Assembly (NCBI GenBank): GCA_025454395.1
Contig: JALOOM010000021.1
Location: 62,001-126,000 of the forward strand
Length of the DNA stretch: 64,000 bases
Origin: Elainella sp. Prado103
GTDB lineage: Bacteria; Cyanobacteriota; Cyanobacteriia; Elainellales; Elainellaceae
Reading direction: 5' to 3'
Position numbers and translations under genes: made by a program. Within the stretch, counting starts at the first letter, position 1. Each line of letters opens with the position of its first letter. The notes under the pieces are model-generated. The model worked only from the letters and a program-made list of their open reading frames with translations. It was not told the DNA's origin and ran no database searches. Of this stretch, positions 55,839 to 64,000 are shown piece after piece.

Positions 55839-55962
55839 ACAGTCACGCTAGCCAATTGGATCATGCCAGCCAGTTATCTCATGTCAATCAGTTGTGGCGT
55901 TGCAGCGAGTTGGATGATTGCAGTGAGGCGAGTGTACCTGTTTCTGGGAACGAGTGGGATTT

Positions 55963-56021
55963 AAGTATTTGGAATCTAAGTATTTGGAATCTAAGTATTT
56001 GGAATCTAAGTATTTGGATCT
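55963..56021. repeat. 15-bp tandem repeat, four copies
   Basis: aagtatttggaatct occurs at 55963, 55978 and 55993, with a shortened copy at 56008. Confidence 0.93.
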
Positions 56022-56245
56022 AAGTGCTTGGGATTTAAGGATTGCTATCACGACTATTCCCATATCTACTTTCTAGCTCGGCGGAAGACGAATGGATTCA
56101 GACGAGGCGATCCCACCATTCAGCTAGCCAAATCTCTGCGGAGTAACTGAAGCTTTGTTTACCTGGTGCCTTGCACACCGTACCCTCCAGATTTCTCAGG
56201 GTATTCGTACGTGACTCTCTTGCACTTTTTGGGTGTTGTTGTGGA

Positions 56246-59200
56246 ATGAATATCTCTTCTCTCAGAGAATTCATTGTATCAGTTCCGGCTCACTGCGAAA
56301 CTGACTCATTGATGAGGATATGGCACTGTTTTCAACGATCCCAGGTGGATCAGGTGGTCATTGTAAATGCCCAACAGTTGCCAATGGGGATTTTGCGTCT
56401 GAGCCGCTTGATGGCGAGTCTGGATTTCGAGCAACCGCTCTTAGATCATCCCACCTTCAACCAGCCAGTCAGTACCCTATTGCATTGTTTGGATGCTGCT
56501 GCTGTGTATGATGCGGATACTCCGCTTGACCAACTCTCTCAGCAAATTTATCGCTTGGGAGATCAACCGATCGTGCTGGTGGATCAGGCTGGACATTATG
56601 TAGGGTTGCTAGACCCCCTAGCCGTAGTGCAGGCGTGGATTCGGTGGAATAAGGCGCAACCAACCGAAAGCAAGCAGAAAAACAGCCAACAGGCAACTCA
56701 GCCTGGGCAGGATGAGCGCTTAGCGGGTAAGGCGATTTCCGGACGGAAACGAGTTCGATCGAGTGTGAATGCCTCTGAAGCACTGATTCCGGATCCATTG
56801 ATCGATGTTTTGGAACGCTTACCGTTACCCCTGATGCTGCAAACCTCGGCGGGTCGGGTGATTACTCAGAATCAGCTTTGGCGACAGCAGGTTGGATCGA
56901 TACAGCATCCACAACGCATTCGTAGAGCAGCGGCTCGGATCTTAGAAGCGGCTTTGTCTTGTAAAACGGCTAATGCCACCAATGCCACCAATGCCACCAA
57001 TGCCACAGGTAAAGCTCAACGGTTATCAGAAACGACCCATTGGACTGAAGCGGCAACCCGTTCTGCTTTACCCCGATCCAACCCATCTGATCATCAGGTG
57101 GGTACGAGTGTTTGCCACTATGGCCCAGAACCCAATACCTGTATTTGTGTTTGTCCAATGAAGAATGGGCAGGATCGGGTTTGGCAATTCATCAAAAGTC
57201 CCATGGGGATGCTACCGGCACGCTGGCAGCATTGGTCTGAGGAATTGCATCAAGATAGTTTAATGCCGTTCAAATTGGCTTCACTGAAGTTTACACCTGA
57301 CCCAGCCTGGCGCTCCCTGCTCCAAACTGAAACGCTGTGGTTGGTGCTGGCGCAAGATATTACCGAACAGCAGCAGGTCGCTAAAGAATTGGCGGCACGC
57401 AATGCCGATTTAGTACAGTTAAACCGTCTGAAGGATGAGTTTCTGGCCTGCATTAGCCATGAGCTGAAAACGCCACTGACGGCCGTACTAGGGATGTCAA
57501 GTCTGCTGAAAGATCAATTACTGGGCAATTTAAACGAGCGACAACTGCATTATGCCCAGTTGATCTATCGGAGTGGGCGGCATCTGATCGCCATCATTAA
57601 CAGCATTTTGGATTTGACAAGAGCCGAAACCGGCCAACTGGAACTGGCGATCGAATCTGTCCATTTGCCAACCGTGTGTCAACAGGCTTACGAGCAGGCG
57701 CAACAGCAGCAGATTGTGGAGTCTAGCTCTGATATGGAGTCTGTGGTTCGAGATTCAGAACGGCAGTTTCATCTTGAAATTCAGCCAGGGTTGCAGCAGA
57801 TTCTAGCCGATGAGCTAAGATTGCGGCAAATGCTCAGTAACCTGTTGTCTAATGCGATTAAATTTAGCCACCCTCAAGATGAGATGGGTTTACGAGTCGA
57901 GGCTTGGGAGGGTTGGATCGCATTTACAGTTTGGGATCAGGGAGTAGGGATCCCTGCGGATAAACAGCATCTGATTTTTCAAAAATTTCAGCAGGTTGAG
58001 CATCCTTTAACGCGGCAGTTTCGGGGAACCGGCTTGGGGTTAGTACTGACTCAGCAATTGGCCCATCTGCATGGGGGAGATGTTAGCTTTACTTCTATGC
58101 CTGGACAAGGGAGTCAATTTACCTTATTGCTGCCGCCTGCCCCACCCCAGTCCTGTCTTAAACCGTCGGCACCTCGAACTCTAGATTCCCAACGAACTCA
58201 GTCTACTGCCCAGCCAGAAGCCCGTAACCGTCTAGTGCTGGTCATTGAAGCGGAGTCTGAAGCCTTGGCGGCTCGCCTAGAACAGTTGGCTGAAATTGGT
58301 TATCGAGCAGTGATCGCTCGATCGGGCACTGAAGCGATCGAAAAAGCCCGCCGGTTACAGCCTGCGGCAATTTTGCTCAATCCCCGGCTGCCGCTCCTGT
58401 CCGGTTGGGATGTTTTGACGCTACTCAAGGCTGATCTGGCCACCCAAGACATTCCGATCGTCATTACTTCGGTGCGAGTGGAGCGTCATCAGGCGTATCA
58501 AAATGGAGCCGATCGATTTTTGAGTTTGCCGATCGATACAGGGCTCTTGCATCATTGTTTGTCGCAGTTGATTCATCCCCTAGAACCCAATTTGGCGGAT
58601 ACGATCGTCGATTTGACGGTCTTACATCTCTATGAAGGCGCTCCTTCGTTTACGCTGATCGCGGATCAATCGGCGGTCACTCAGGGGTTGAATCGGCTGC
58701 TCTACCCCTACCATTGCCGAGTTTTGGAGGTGGATGATCTCGAACAAGCTGATTTGTTGGCTCGGGTTTGGAAACCGGATGTGGTCTTGATCGATCACCT
58801 GGAAACCAATCCCACCATTTTTATGCAGCAACTCAGTCAAACCTCTTATCTGGCAGGATTGCCCCTCATTACCTTTTCTACCTCCTTAACAGAAGCCGCC
58901 AACAAAATTCCTGGCCTAGCGGTTTTTCCCTATTTGGCCAACGCAATGGCTGAAGCTCAAGCACCAGCGGCAGAGCGAATGTCAGAACCAGAGGTGACGC
59001 AATTGGTGCAAGTGATCCAACTAGCGGCTGGAATTCACTGGGTTCCGCAAATTTTAATTGTAGATGCGGACTCTCTCTCCCCCGCCCCCCCCCAGCAAGT
59101 TATCCGTCCGCCTGTACAGGCACTCATGCAATATCTCCAAACTGCCGGATTTCGTAGTACGGTCAGCCATGATGGGAGCCAACTTCTGAAGAGGTTACAG

Positions 59201-59548
59201 CGATTTGGGATTGACCTGCTGCTCCTATGTGTGTCGGGCAAAGAGTCCCCCACTGCGATGCTCCCGATCGTGGAAACGCTCCAAGAGCTGCCCCATCGAC
59301 CGATCGTTCTGGTTTGGAACTATCAATCCGTACCCCCAACTTCGGGTGACGGGGTTTCGGAGCAAGCCTTTCACGACGCTCTTGCTTCAGGACAACCCTT
59401 GGAATCATCCTCGGCTCCTACGGCCACCAGTGTTGATTCGCTCCAATGCTGGCAGTCGATTGCGACTACCATTCTGCCTGCTGAGACATCGGTTTTGCAA
59501 TTGCTATCGCAGATCAATCAGCTTCTTCTGAACGTTAATCACCCATAA
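56246..59548 (+). CDS. CBS-domain hybrid histidine kinase with three degenerate receiver domains
   Basis: The predicted protein has 1100 residues. Residues 1-~135 look like a CBS pair (CETDSLMRIWHCFQRSQVDQ, DQAGHYVGLLDPLAVV). A linker follows, with an NAT repeat from a 9-bp array at 56971-57006. The kinase core has the H-box FLACISHELKTPLTAVLGM (His ~405), N-box LSNLLSNAIKFSHP and G-boxes DQGVGIP and GTGLGL. Three receiver-like domains come next (~655-775, ~795-910, ~935-1045). The first has Asn in place of the phospho-Asp (AAILLNPRLP), the second keeps an Asp (VVLIDHL) but lost the Lys, and the third lacks both. It is divergent from kaiA. The start follows family shape. Confidence 0.85.
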   Translation: MNISSLREFIVSVPAHCETDSLMRIWHCFQRSQVDQVVIVNAQQLPMGILRLSRLMASLDFEQPLLDHPTFNQPVSTLLHCLDAAAVYDADTPLDQLSQQIYRLGDQPIVLVDQAGHYVGLLDPLAVVQAWIRWNKAQPTESKQKNSQQATQPGQDERLAGKAISGRKRVRSSVNASEALIPDPLIDVLERLPLPLMLQTSAGRVITQNQLWRQQVGSIQHPQRIRRAAARILEAALSCKTANATNATNATNATGKAQRLSETTHWTEAATRSALPRSNPSDHQVGTSVCHYGPEPNTCICVCPMKNGQDRVWQFIKSPMGMLPARWQHWSEELHQDSLMPFKLASLKFTPDPAWRSLLQTETLWLVLAQDITEQQQVAKELAARNADLVQLNRLKDEFLACISHELKTPLTAVLGMSSLLKDQLLGNLNERQLHYAQLIYRSGRHLIAIINSILDLTRAETGQLELAIESVHLPTVCQQAYEQAQQQQIVESSSDMESVVRDSERQFHLEIQPGLQQILADELRLRQMLSNLLSNAIKFSHPQDEMGLRVEAWEGWIAFTVWDQGVGIPADKQHLIFQKFQQVEHPLTRQFRGTGLGLVLTQQLAHLHGGDVSFTSMPGQGSQFTLLLPPAPPQSCLKPSAPRTLDSQRTQSTAQPEARNRLVLVIEAESEALAARLEQLAEIGYRAVIARSGTEAIEKARRLQPAAILLNPRLPLLSGWDVLTLLKADLATQDIPIVITSVRVERHQAYQNGADRFLSLPIDTGLLHHCLSQLIHPLEPNLADTIVDLTVLHLYEGAPSFTLIADQSAVTQGLNRLLYPYHCRVLEVDDLEQADLLARVWKPDVVLIDHLETNPTIFMQQLSQTSYLAGLPLITFSTSLTEAANKIPGLAVFPYLANAMAEAQAPAAERMSEPEVTQLVQVIQLAAGIHWVPQILIVDADSLSPAPPQQVIRPPVQALMQYLQTAGFRSTVSHDGSQLLKRLQRFGIDLLLLCVSGKESPTAMLPIVETLQELPHRPIVLVWNYQSVPPTSGDGVSEQAFHDALASGQPLESSSAPTATSVDSLQCWQSIATTILPAETSVLQLLSQINQLLLNVNHP

Positions 59549-59587
59549 TGTCTGGGCCCTATCCTTCCCCATTACTCTTAACTTAAA

Positions 59588-59625
59588 CGCAGCGACCCCT
59601 GGATAATCATCCGGAGATCGCTGCG
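59588..59625. terminator. Bidirectional terminator between the hybrid kinase and atp operon ends
   Basis: CGCAGCGA pairs perfectly with TCGCTGCG, and the inner GGAT/ATCC extends the stem. It sits between convergent stops at 59548 and 59656. On the minus strand it is followed by TTTAAGTTAAG, moderately T-rich. Confidence 0.7.
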
Positions 59626-59655
59626 CAGATCAACTCATTGACTGAATTCGTGCCG

Positions 59656-60606
59656 TTAGCTCAGCGCTTCTGCACCACCGACGACTTCCATCAACTGCTG
59701 GGTAATCGCAGCTTGACGCGCCTTGTTGTAAGACAAGGTCAGAGTTTTGGTTAACTCTTTGGCGTTATCGCTGGCATTGCTCATCGCCGTCATTCGAGCT
59801 GCCAACTCGCTGGCTGCCGATTCCTGGAGTGACCGAAGTAACTGGTTATTCAAATACAACGGCAGCAACGCATCCAAAATCTGGACTGGATCTTGCTCAA
59901 ATAGCATATCCTTCGCAAAGGGGGTTGGAGCTGCCCCCGTCACCTGTTGCCGTTCTACCGCAAACTCACCACCGCGAGTAGTTAACCGGAAAATCTCATC
60001 TTCTTGATCGACGAAATCTTCTGGATCCAGGGGCAGCAGGGTTTGGATCACCGGCCGTGAACTCACTAGCGAGACAAACTTGGTGTAAATCAACTCGACT
60101 CGATCGACCGATTCCGACAAGAACAAAGACAGCAGCTCATCAGCAATGGTAGATGCTTCAGCCGCAGTTGGCACTTGCTCCAAACCTGAGAAGGTAGCGC
60201 TGATCGGTTGATTGCGTCGTTGGAAGTATTGAATTGCCTTCCGACCAACCAGAACCAAGGTGTAATTAACCCTTTCCGCTTGTAGTTCTTTGATGCGTCG
60301 CTCAGCCCGCCGAATCACATTGGCATTATAGCCACCGCACAGACCGCGATCACCGGTCACAACTAACAAACAAACAGACTTCAGTTCACGCTTGCGCAGC
60401 AAGGGCAGGTTGGCATCTTCAAACCGCAGACGGGTCTGTAAGCCATAAAGGACTCGCGCTAGGCGATCGGCAAAGGGGCGAGTCGCAATTACCTGCTCTT
60501 GAGCACGACGCACCTTCGCTGCTGCCACTAGCCGCATGGCTTCCGTAATTTTTCTAGTATTCTTAACCGACTGGATGCGGTCACGAATTTCTTTTAGGCT
60601 AGGCAT
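59656..60606 (-). CDS. atpC: ATP synthase F1 gamma subunit
   Basis: Gamma is the central rotor shaft of F1. The 316-residue protein has the conserved ends [20 protein letters not shown] and [20 protein letters not shown]. It contains the ~35-residue insert (about 195-235) typical of photosynthetic gamma subunits. The redox Cys pair of plant plastids is absent, as usual in cyanobacteria. In cyanobacterial nomenclature gamma is atpC (atpG in E. coli). It is the last gene of the operon here, 74 bp after atpA. Confidence 0.95.
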   Translation of the reverse strand: MPSLKEIRDRIQSVKNTRKITEAMRLVAAAKVRRAQEQVIATRPFADRLARVLYGLQTRLRFEDANLPLLRKRELKSVCLLVVTGDRGLCGGYNANVIRRAERRIKELQAERVNYTLVLVGRKAIQYFQRRNQPISATFSGLEQVPTAAEASTIADELLSLFLSESVDRVELIYTKFVSLVSSRPVIQTLLPLDPEDFVDQEDEIFRLTTRGGEFAVERQQVTGAAPTPFAKDMLFEQDPVQILDALLPLYLNNQLLRSLQESAASELAARMTAMSNASDNAKELTKTLTLSYNKARQAAITQQLMEVVGGAEALS

Positions 60607-60680
60607 AAAAATGTAGGGCTGGGTGAAAAATCCTGAAAGTCAGGGTGAGCCAGGCCCACCCCTTAAACAAGCGCATCAAC

Positions 60681-62189
60681 TTAGGCAGCAAACCCTTTCT
60701 TGCATTCGGCGATCGCTTCTTTCAATGCGGCTTCGGCTTCATCGCTCAACTGCTTTTGGGTACCAACAACTTCGGTATATTTGCTGGTCTTGAGATAGTC
60801 CCGCAGCCCTTTACAGAACTCGGTCACTTTCTCAACCGGCAGATCGTCCAGATAGCCGTTGATGCCTGCGTAGATCACTGCCACCTGCTCTGCCACGCTC
60901 AGGGGTGAATACTGAGGCTGCTTGAGGATTTCCCGCAGACGCTGACCGCGCGAAAGCTGGTTCCGGGTTGCCTGATCCAGGTCAGAAGCAAACTGAGCAA
61001 AGGCTTGCAGTTCATCAAACTGGGCCAATTCCAGCTTTACCTTCCCAGCCACTTTCTTCATGGCTTTGGTTTGGGCAGCCGATCCTACCCGCGATACAGA
61101 AATACCAGGGTTTACCGCTGGCCGCTGACCGGAGTAGAACAGGTTAGAAGAGAGGAAGATCTGACCGTCGGTAATCGAAATCACGTTGGTCGGAATGTAA
61201 GCCGATACGTCACCCGCTTGGGTTTCTACGATCGGCAGAGCCGTCATGCTGCCTTCACCCAGTTCGGGGCTGAGTTTAGCGGCCCGCTCCAGCAAGCGAG
61301 AGTGCAAATAGAAGACATCGCCAGGGTAGGCTTCCCGTCCGGGTGGGCGACGCAGCAGCAGCGAGATTTGACGATAGGCTTGAGCCTGCTTGGATAGGTC
61401 ATCGTAGACCACCAGCGTGTGCTTGCCTTTGTACATGAAGTATTCCGCGATCGAAGCCCCAGTGTAAGGAGCCAAGAACTGAAGTGCCGCCGGATCGCTG
61501 GCGTTGGCAGCAACAACGACGGTGTAGTCCATGGCACCGCGCTCTTGCAGGACGTTCACCACCTGCGCCACGGTCGAAGCTTTCTGCCCGATCGCCACAT
61601 AAACGCAGATTACATCACCGCCTTTCTGATTCAGGATCGTGTCTACCGCGATCGTGGTTTTGCCGGTCTGCCGGTCACCAATGATCAATTCCCGCTGCCC
61701 CCGACCGATCGGAATCATGGCATCAATGGCGGTAATCCCAGTCTGCATCGGCTCATACACCGACTTCCGTTCCACAATCCCCGGAGCCGGAGATTCGATC
61801 AGGCGAGTATCCGTGCTGGCAATGTCGCCTTTGCCATCGATCGGACGAGCCAGCGCATCGACGACTCGGCCAACCAGGGCATCTCCAACCGGGATGGCGG
61901 CAATCTTGCTGGTCGCCGTCACTGAGCTGCCTTCTTGAATATTGATCCCGTCGCCCATCAACACGGCACCAACATTATCTTCTTCCAGGTTTTGGGCAAT
62001 TCCCACTGTGCCATCTTCAAATTCCAGCAGCTCGCCGGCCATCACCTGCTCCAAGCCATAGATGCGGGCGATCCCGTCACCCACTTGCAGCACGGTTCCA
62101 ACATTAGAAACCTTGACTTCCTGGTCATACTGCTCGATCTGCTGCCGAATAATGCTGCTAACTTCATCAGGTCTGATGCTAATTGCCAT
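60681..62189 (-). CDS. atpA: ATP synthase F1 alpha subunit
   Basis: This 502-residue subunit carries the non-catalytic nucleotide sites of F1. The P-loop [19 protein letters not shown] and the signature [17 protein letters not shown] are present, and the N-terminus [20 protein letters not shown] is typical. GAGGA precedes the ATG. It lies between delta (90-bp gap, with a short gctatgtcaac duplication) and gamma. Confidence 0.97.
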   Translation of the reverse strand: MAISIRPDEVSSIIRQQIEQYDQEVKVSNVGTVLQVGDGIARIYGLEQVMAGELLEFEDGTVGIAQNLEEDNVGAVLMGDGINIQEGSSVTATSKIAAIPVGDALVGRVVDALARPIDGKGDIASTDTRLIESPAPGIVERKSVYEPMQTGITAIDAMIPIGRGQRELIIGDRQTGKTTIAVDTILNQKGGDVICVYVAIGQKASTVAQVVNVLQERGAMDYTVVVAANASDPAALQFLAPYTGASIAEYFMYKGKHTLVVYDDLSKQAQAYRQISLLLRRPPGREAYPGDVFYLHSRLLERAAKLSPELGEGSMTALPIVETQAGDVSAYIPTNVISITDGQIFLSSNLFYSGQRPAVNPGISVSRVGSAAQTKAMKKVAGKVKLELAQFDELQAFAQFASDLDQATRNQLSRGQRLREILKQPQYSPLSVAEQVAVIYAGINGYLDDLPVEKVTEFCKGLRDYLKTSKYTEVVGTQKQLSDEAEAALKEAIAECKKGFAA

Positions 62190-62279
62190 ACGTCCTCGCT
62201 AAGTCAATAAGCTGTGAGTGCTAAGCTGTCAGTGCTATGTCAACGCTATGTCAACGCTAAAAACGTTAAATATGTAAAA

Positions 62280-62837
62280 CTAGGCGGTTGCGCCCAAGCG
62301 AACCCCAATCCGCCGGAGCTGTCCGCGCAAACTGGCATCAATGATCTGAGAGCCAACTTTGATGATCACCCCGCCTAAAAGCTCCGGATCCACCTTGGTC
62401 TGTAGCTCGACCTGGTTGGCTTGAACCGTCGCCATCACTTTGTGTTTGATCGATTCCTTTTGCTCGTCGTTGAGTTCGACCGCCGAAGTGACTTCCGCCA
62501 GAACCGTTTGCCGCAACTGGCGCAGCAAGGCTTGGAACTGTTCACAAATTTCCGGCAGCACCAGAATGCGCCCTCGATCGACCAACAGCATGAGGAAATT
62601 GAGTGTGAACGGATGAACCTGCTCACCCAACACCTGCCGCAACACTGCTTTCTTCCGATCGGCTGCCACGATTGGGCTAGCAATCAGCAAGCGCAGATCG
62701 TCCGACTCTGCCAGCAGCGTTTGCAGCGATTTGGTATCTTCACCCAACTGATCCACCACATTGTTCGATTGAGCTACTGACATCAATGCCTGGGCATAAG
62801 GCTCAGCAATTTCCGAAAGGGTTAACGTAGATTGCAT
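62280..62837 (-). CDS. atpD: ATP synthase F1 delta subunit
   Basis: Delta links the top of F1 to the peripheral stalk. The 185-residue protein has the N-terminal helical domain (EIAEPYAQALMSVAQSNNVV) and the C-terminal family signature DPELLGGVIIKVGSQIIDAS. Its ATG overlaps the stop of the b-subunit gene as TGATG, so translation is coupled. In the cyanobacterial scheme this is atpD (atpH in E. coli). Confidence 0.94.
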   Translation of the reverse strand: MQSTLTLSEIAEPYAQALMSVAQSNNVVDQLGEDTKSLQTLLAESDDLRLLIASPIVAADRKKAVLRQVLGEQVHPFTLNFLMLLVDRGRILVLPEICEQFQALLRQLRQTVLAEVTSAVELNDEQKESIKHKVMATVQANQVELQTKVDPELLGGVIIKVGSQIIDASLRGQLRRIGVRLGATA

Positions 62838-63364
62838 CAGGAACCTCCAATTCTGGCAATACTGCGATCAATTAACTGGCGCTGGGTCTCTTCCCCGACT
62901 TCCGATCGGAGCTGCTGCTCGGCTCGTTGCATCGCCAGCGTTGCAATCCGTTGTCGCAGTTCGTTCATCACCCGATCTTGCTGCGTGGTCAGATCTTGGG
63001 CAGCCGCCGCCTTCATCCGCTCCACATCTTCTGTAGATTGCTGCATGATGGCAGCTCGCACGGCTTCAGCTCGCTCTTCTGCCTCTTTACGAATACGAGC
63101 CGCTTCAGCTTGTGCTTGAGCTAACTTTTGCTGCTGTTCAGCCAAGGCCGCCGCCGCTTTTTCCTTGCGCTGTTCAGCTTCTTTGATCGCGGTTTCAATC
63201 TGGGCTTTGCGATCACTCAAGGTTTTACCCAGTGATTTCTTGCCAAAGTAAACCAGGACACCAATAATGATCGCCAGGTTAATTAAATTTGTCTCGAGCA
63301 GATCCAGGTTCAACCCAAACCCGGAATGCTCTGCTTCCGCAGCCAGTAAAAAGAAAGTCCCCAT
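62837..63364 (-). CDS. atpF: ATP synthase F0 subunit b
   Basis: Subunit b is one of the two unequal arms of the peripheral stalk. The 175-residue protein has one membrane helix near the N-terminus (LINLAIIIGVLVYFGKKSLG) followed by a long charged coiled coil. The ATG at 63364 (MGTFFLL) fits the usual start; another ATG lies three codons upstream. It is coupled to atpD downstream. Confidence 0.93.
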   Translation of the reverse strand: MGTFFLLAAEAEHSGFGLNLDLLETNLINLAIIIGVLVYFGKKSLGKTLSDRKAQIETAIKEAEQRKEKAAAALAEQQQKLAQAQAEAARIRKEAEERAEAVRAAIMQQSTEDVERMKAAAAQDLTTQQDRVMNELRQRIATLAMQRAEQQLRSEVGEETQRQLIDRSIARIGGS

Positions 63365-63408
63365 GATTACCATCTACCAAGTGAATCGCTCTGCCTGAGT
63401 CAATCTAA

Positions 63409-63888
63409 TTAGGCGACAAGCAGCTTATCGAGAATCTGGCGGCTTAGCGCATCGACCTGTTGCTCCAGCGACTGCATTGCTTCTTGCTTTTGCTGATCGA
63501 GTTCGCGCTGCACCTGCTCCCGCTGCACCTGTGCCTCTTGCTGAGCTTCCGCCAATTTTTGAGCAGCGATCTTCTGAGCATCAGCTTCGGCTTCGGCAAT
63601 GAGAGCTTGAGCTTGACGGCGAGAATCCATCAGCTCCTGCTCGTACTGCTTGGCCAAGCTTTCTGCTTTCGATAACCGCTCTTGAGCATCAGCCTGGTTT
63701 GTTCGAATGTAAGTATCGCGATCATCGATCGCTTTGCCAATGGGCTTATAGAAGAGAATATTTAGCAATGCCACTAGAATCAAAAACTGAACCGCCATTA
63801 GTGGCAGCGTGGCATCAATATCAAATAAGCCTCCCTTGCCCCCCTCAGCCGCGGCTTCTGCGGCCAGCAGGATAGTCCAATGCATCAT
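63409..63888 (-). CDS. atpG: ATP synthase F0 subunit b'
   Basis: Subunit b' is the second, diverged stalk arm found only in photosynthetic organisms. The 159-residue protein has an N-terminal membrane helix ([20 protein letters not shown] followed by [12 protein letters not shown]) and a Gln/Glu/Ala coiled coil. The ATG at 63888 is preferred to a frame starting 20 codons earlier; the next codon is also ATG. The c-ring and subunit a genes are expected just beyond the right edge. Confidence 0.92.
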   Translation of the reverse strand: MMHWTILLAAEAAAEGGKGGLFDIDATLPLMAVQFLILVALLNILFYKPIGKAIDDRDTYIRTNQADAQERLSKAESLAKQYEQELMDSRRQAQALIAEAEADAQKIAAQKLAEAQQEAQVQREQVQRELDQQKQEAMQSLEQQVDALSRQILDKLLVA

Positions 63889-64000
63889 AATAATTACTTC
63901 CCCCCGGTTCGCAAAAAGGGGTGAAACGACAGAAATCGCACTTGACAAAATCGGTGTTGCAAAATCACACCGTCAAATAGGCGGTAGAGACGCGGAACAT

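Larger units (their letters stand above)
55329..56245. other. 917-bp divergent region between kaiA and the hybrid kinase
   Basis: No gene is supported. The region must contain the kaiA promoter and the kinase promoter. It carries two tandem arrays (55791-55838 and 55963-56021) and an AT-rich segment near 55680-55745. Confidence 0.55.

Overview
This 64 kb window is chromosomal DNA from a cyanobacterium. It carries a complete kaiA-kaiB-kaiC clock cluster, a split-b (b and b') F-type ATP synthase operon of the cyanobacterial/chloroplast kind, a SigF-type group 3 sigma factor, an Atab2/Tab2-family protein, Ycf46 and a DUF2949 protein. The palindrome CGATCG and HIP1-like GCGATCGC octamers are very dense throughout. 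No phage, transposase, integron or CRISPR was seen. Gene content and coding style look uniform, so this reads as core chromosome and not as an island.

Layout. 1-1.6 kb: ycf46 (runs off the left edge) preceded by a small ribbon-helix-helix-like gene. 1.7-6.6 kb: deoC, recO, an MFS transporter and a GT4 glycosyltransferase, all on the minus strand. 6.6-7.45 kb: a long gene-free stretch with a 17-bp tandem array. 7.45-10.6 kb: a small conserved gene, a DUF1400 protein, mtnP and a Tab2-like gene. 10.8 kb: tRNA-Asn. 11.3-13 kb: ACT-domain malic enzyme and a Pmp3/YqaE peptide. 13.2-19.2 kb: alkylsulfatase, a small secreted protein, a PiT phosphate transporter with an unusual repeat insert, and gcvT. 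19.3-22.4 kb: three tandem GT2 glycosyltransferases. 22.9-29.4 kb: DUF2949, SDR, SRPBCC protein, an ACP-like hypothetical, an adenosine-deaminase-like enzyme and a pseudo-orthocaspase. 29.8-32.7 kb: a secreted hypothetical, rpmF, a molybdopterin oxidoreductase and murQ. 33.3-37.1 kb: sigF, BI-1, ArsA-like ATPase and an ArsR regulator. 37.3-45.1 kb: GerMN and DUF2993 proteins, nagB, nagA, a GTPase-like DUF697 protein, two conserved unknowns and dps. 45.8-51.8 kb: MliC-domain protein, smc and a PRC-barrel protein. 51.9-55.3 kb: kaiC, kaiB, kaiA (minus strand). 56.2-59.5 kb: a large CBS/hybrid histidine kinase transcribed divergently from kaiA. 59.7-63.9 kb: ATP synthase gamma, alpha, delta, b and b' (minus strand, continuing past the right edge).

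Working links. MurQ, NagA and NagB together would convert N-acetylmuramate-6-phosphate to fructose-6-phosphate, a cell-wall recycling route. KaiABC form the oscillator, and the adjacent hybrid kinase with three degenerate receivers is a candidate partner by position only. The ATP synthase genes overlap or lie close together as one operon.

The most distinctive features are the pseudo-caspase (catalytic His/Cys replaced by Tyr/Asn), the clock-adjacent kinase with pseudo-receivers, and a pervasive habit in which almost every spacer, and some coding inserts, carries its own private tandem array of 9-17 bp. Many start codons were moved downstream of the longest possible ORF on the basis of ATG position, Shine-Dalgarno sequence or family length; each entry says so. 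All functional names are from recognising motifs by eye; no database search was run.
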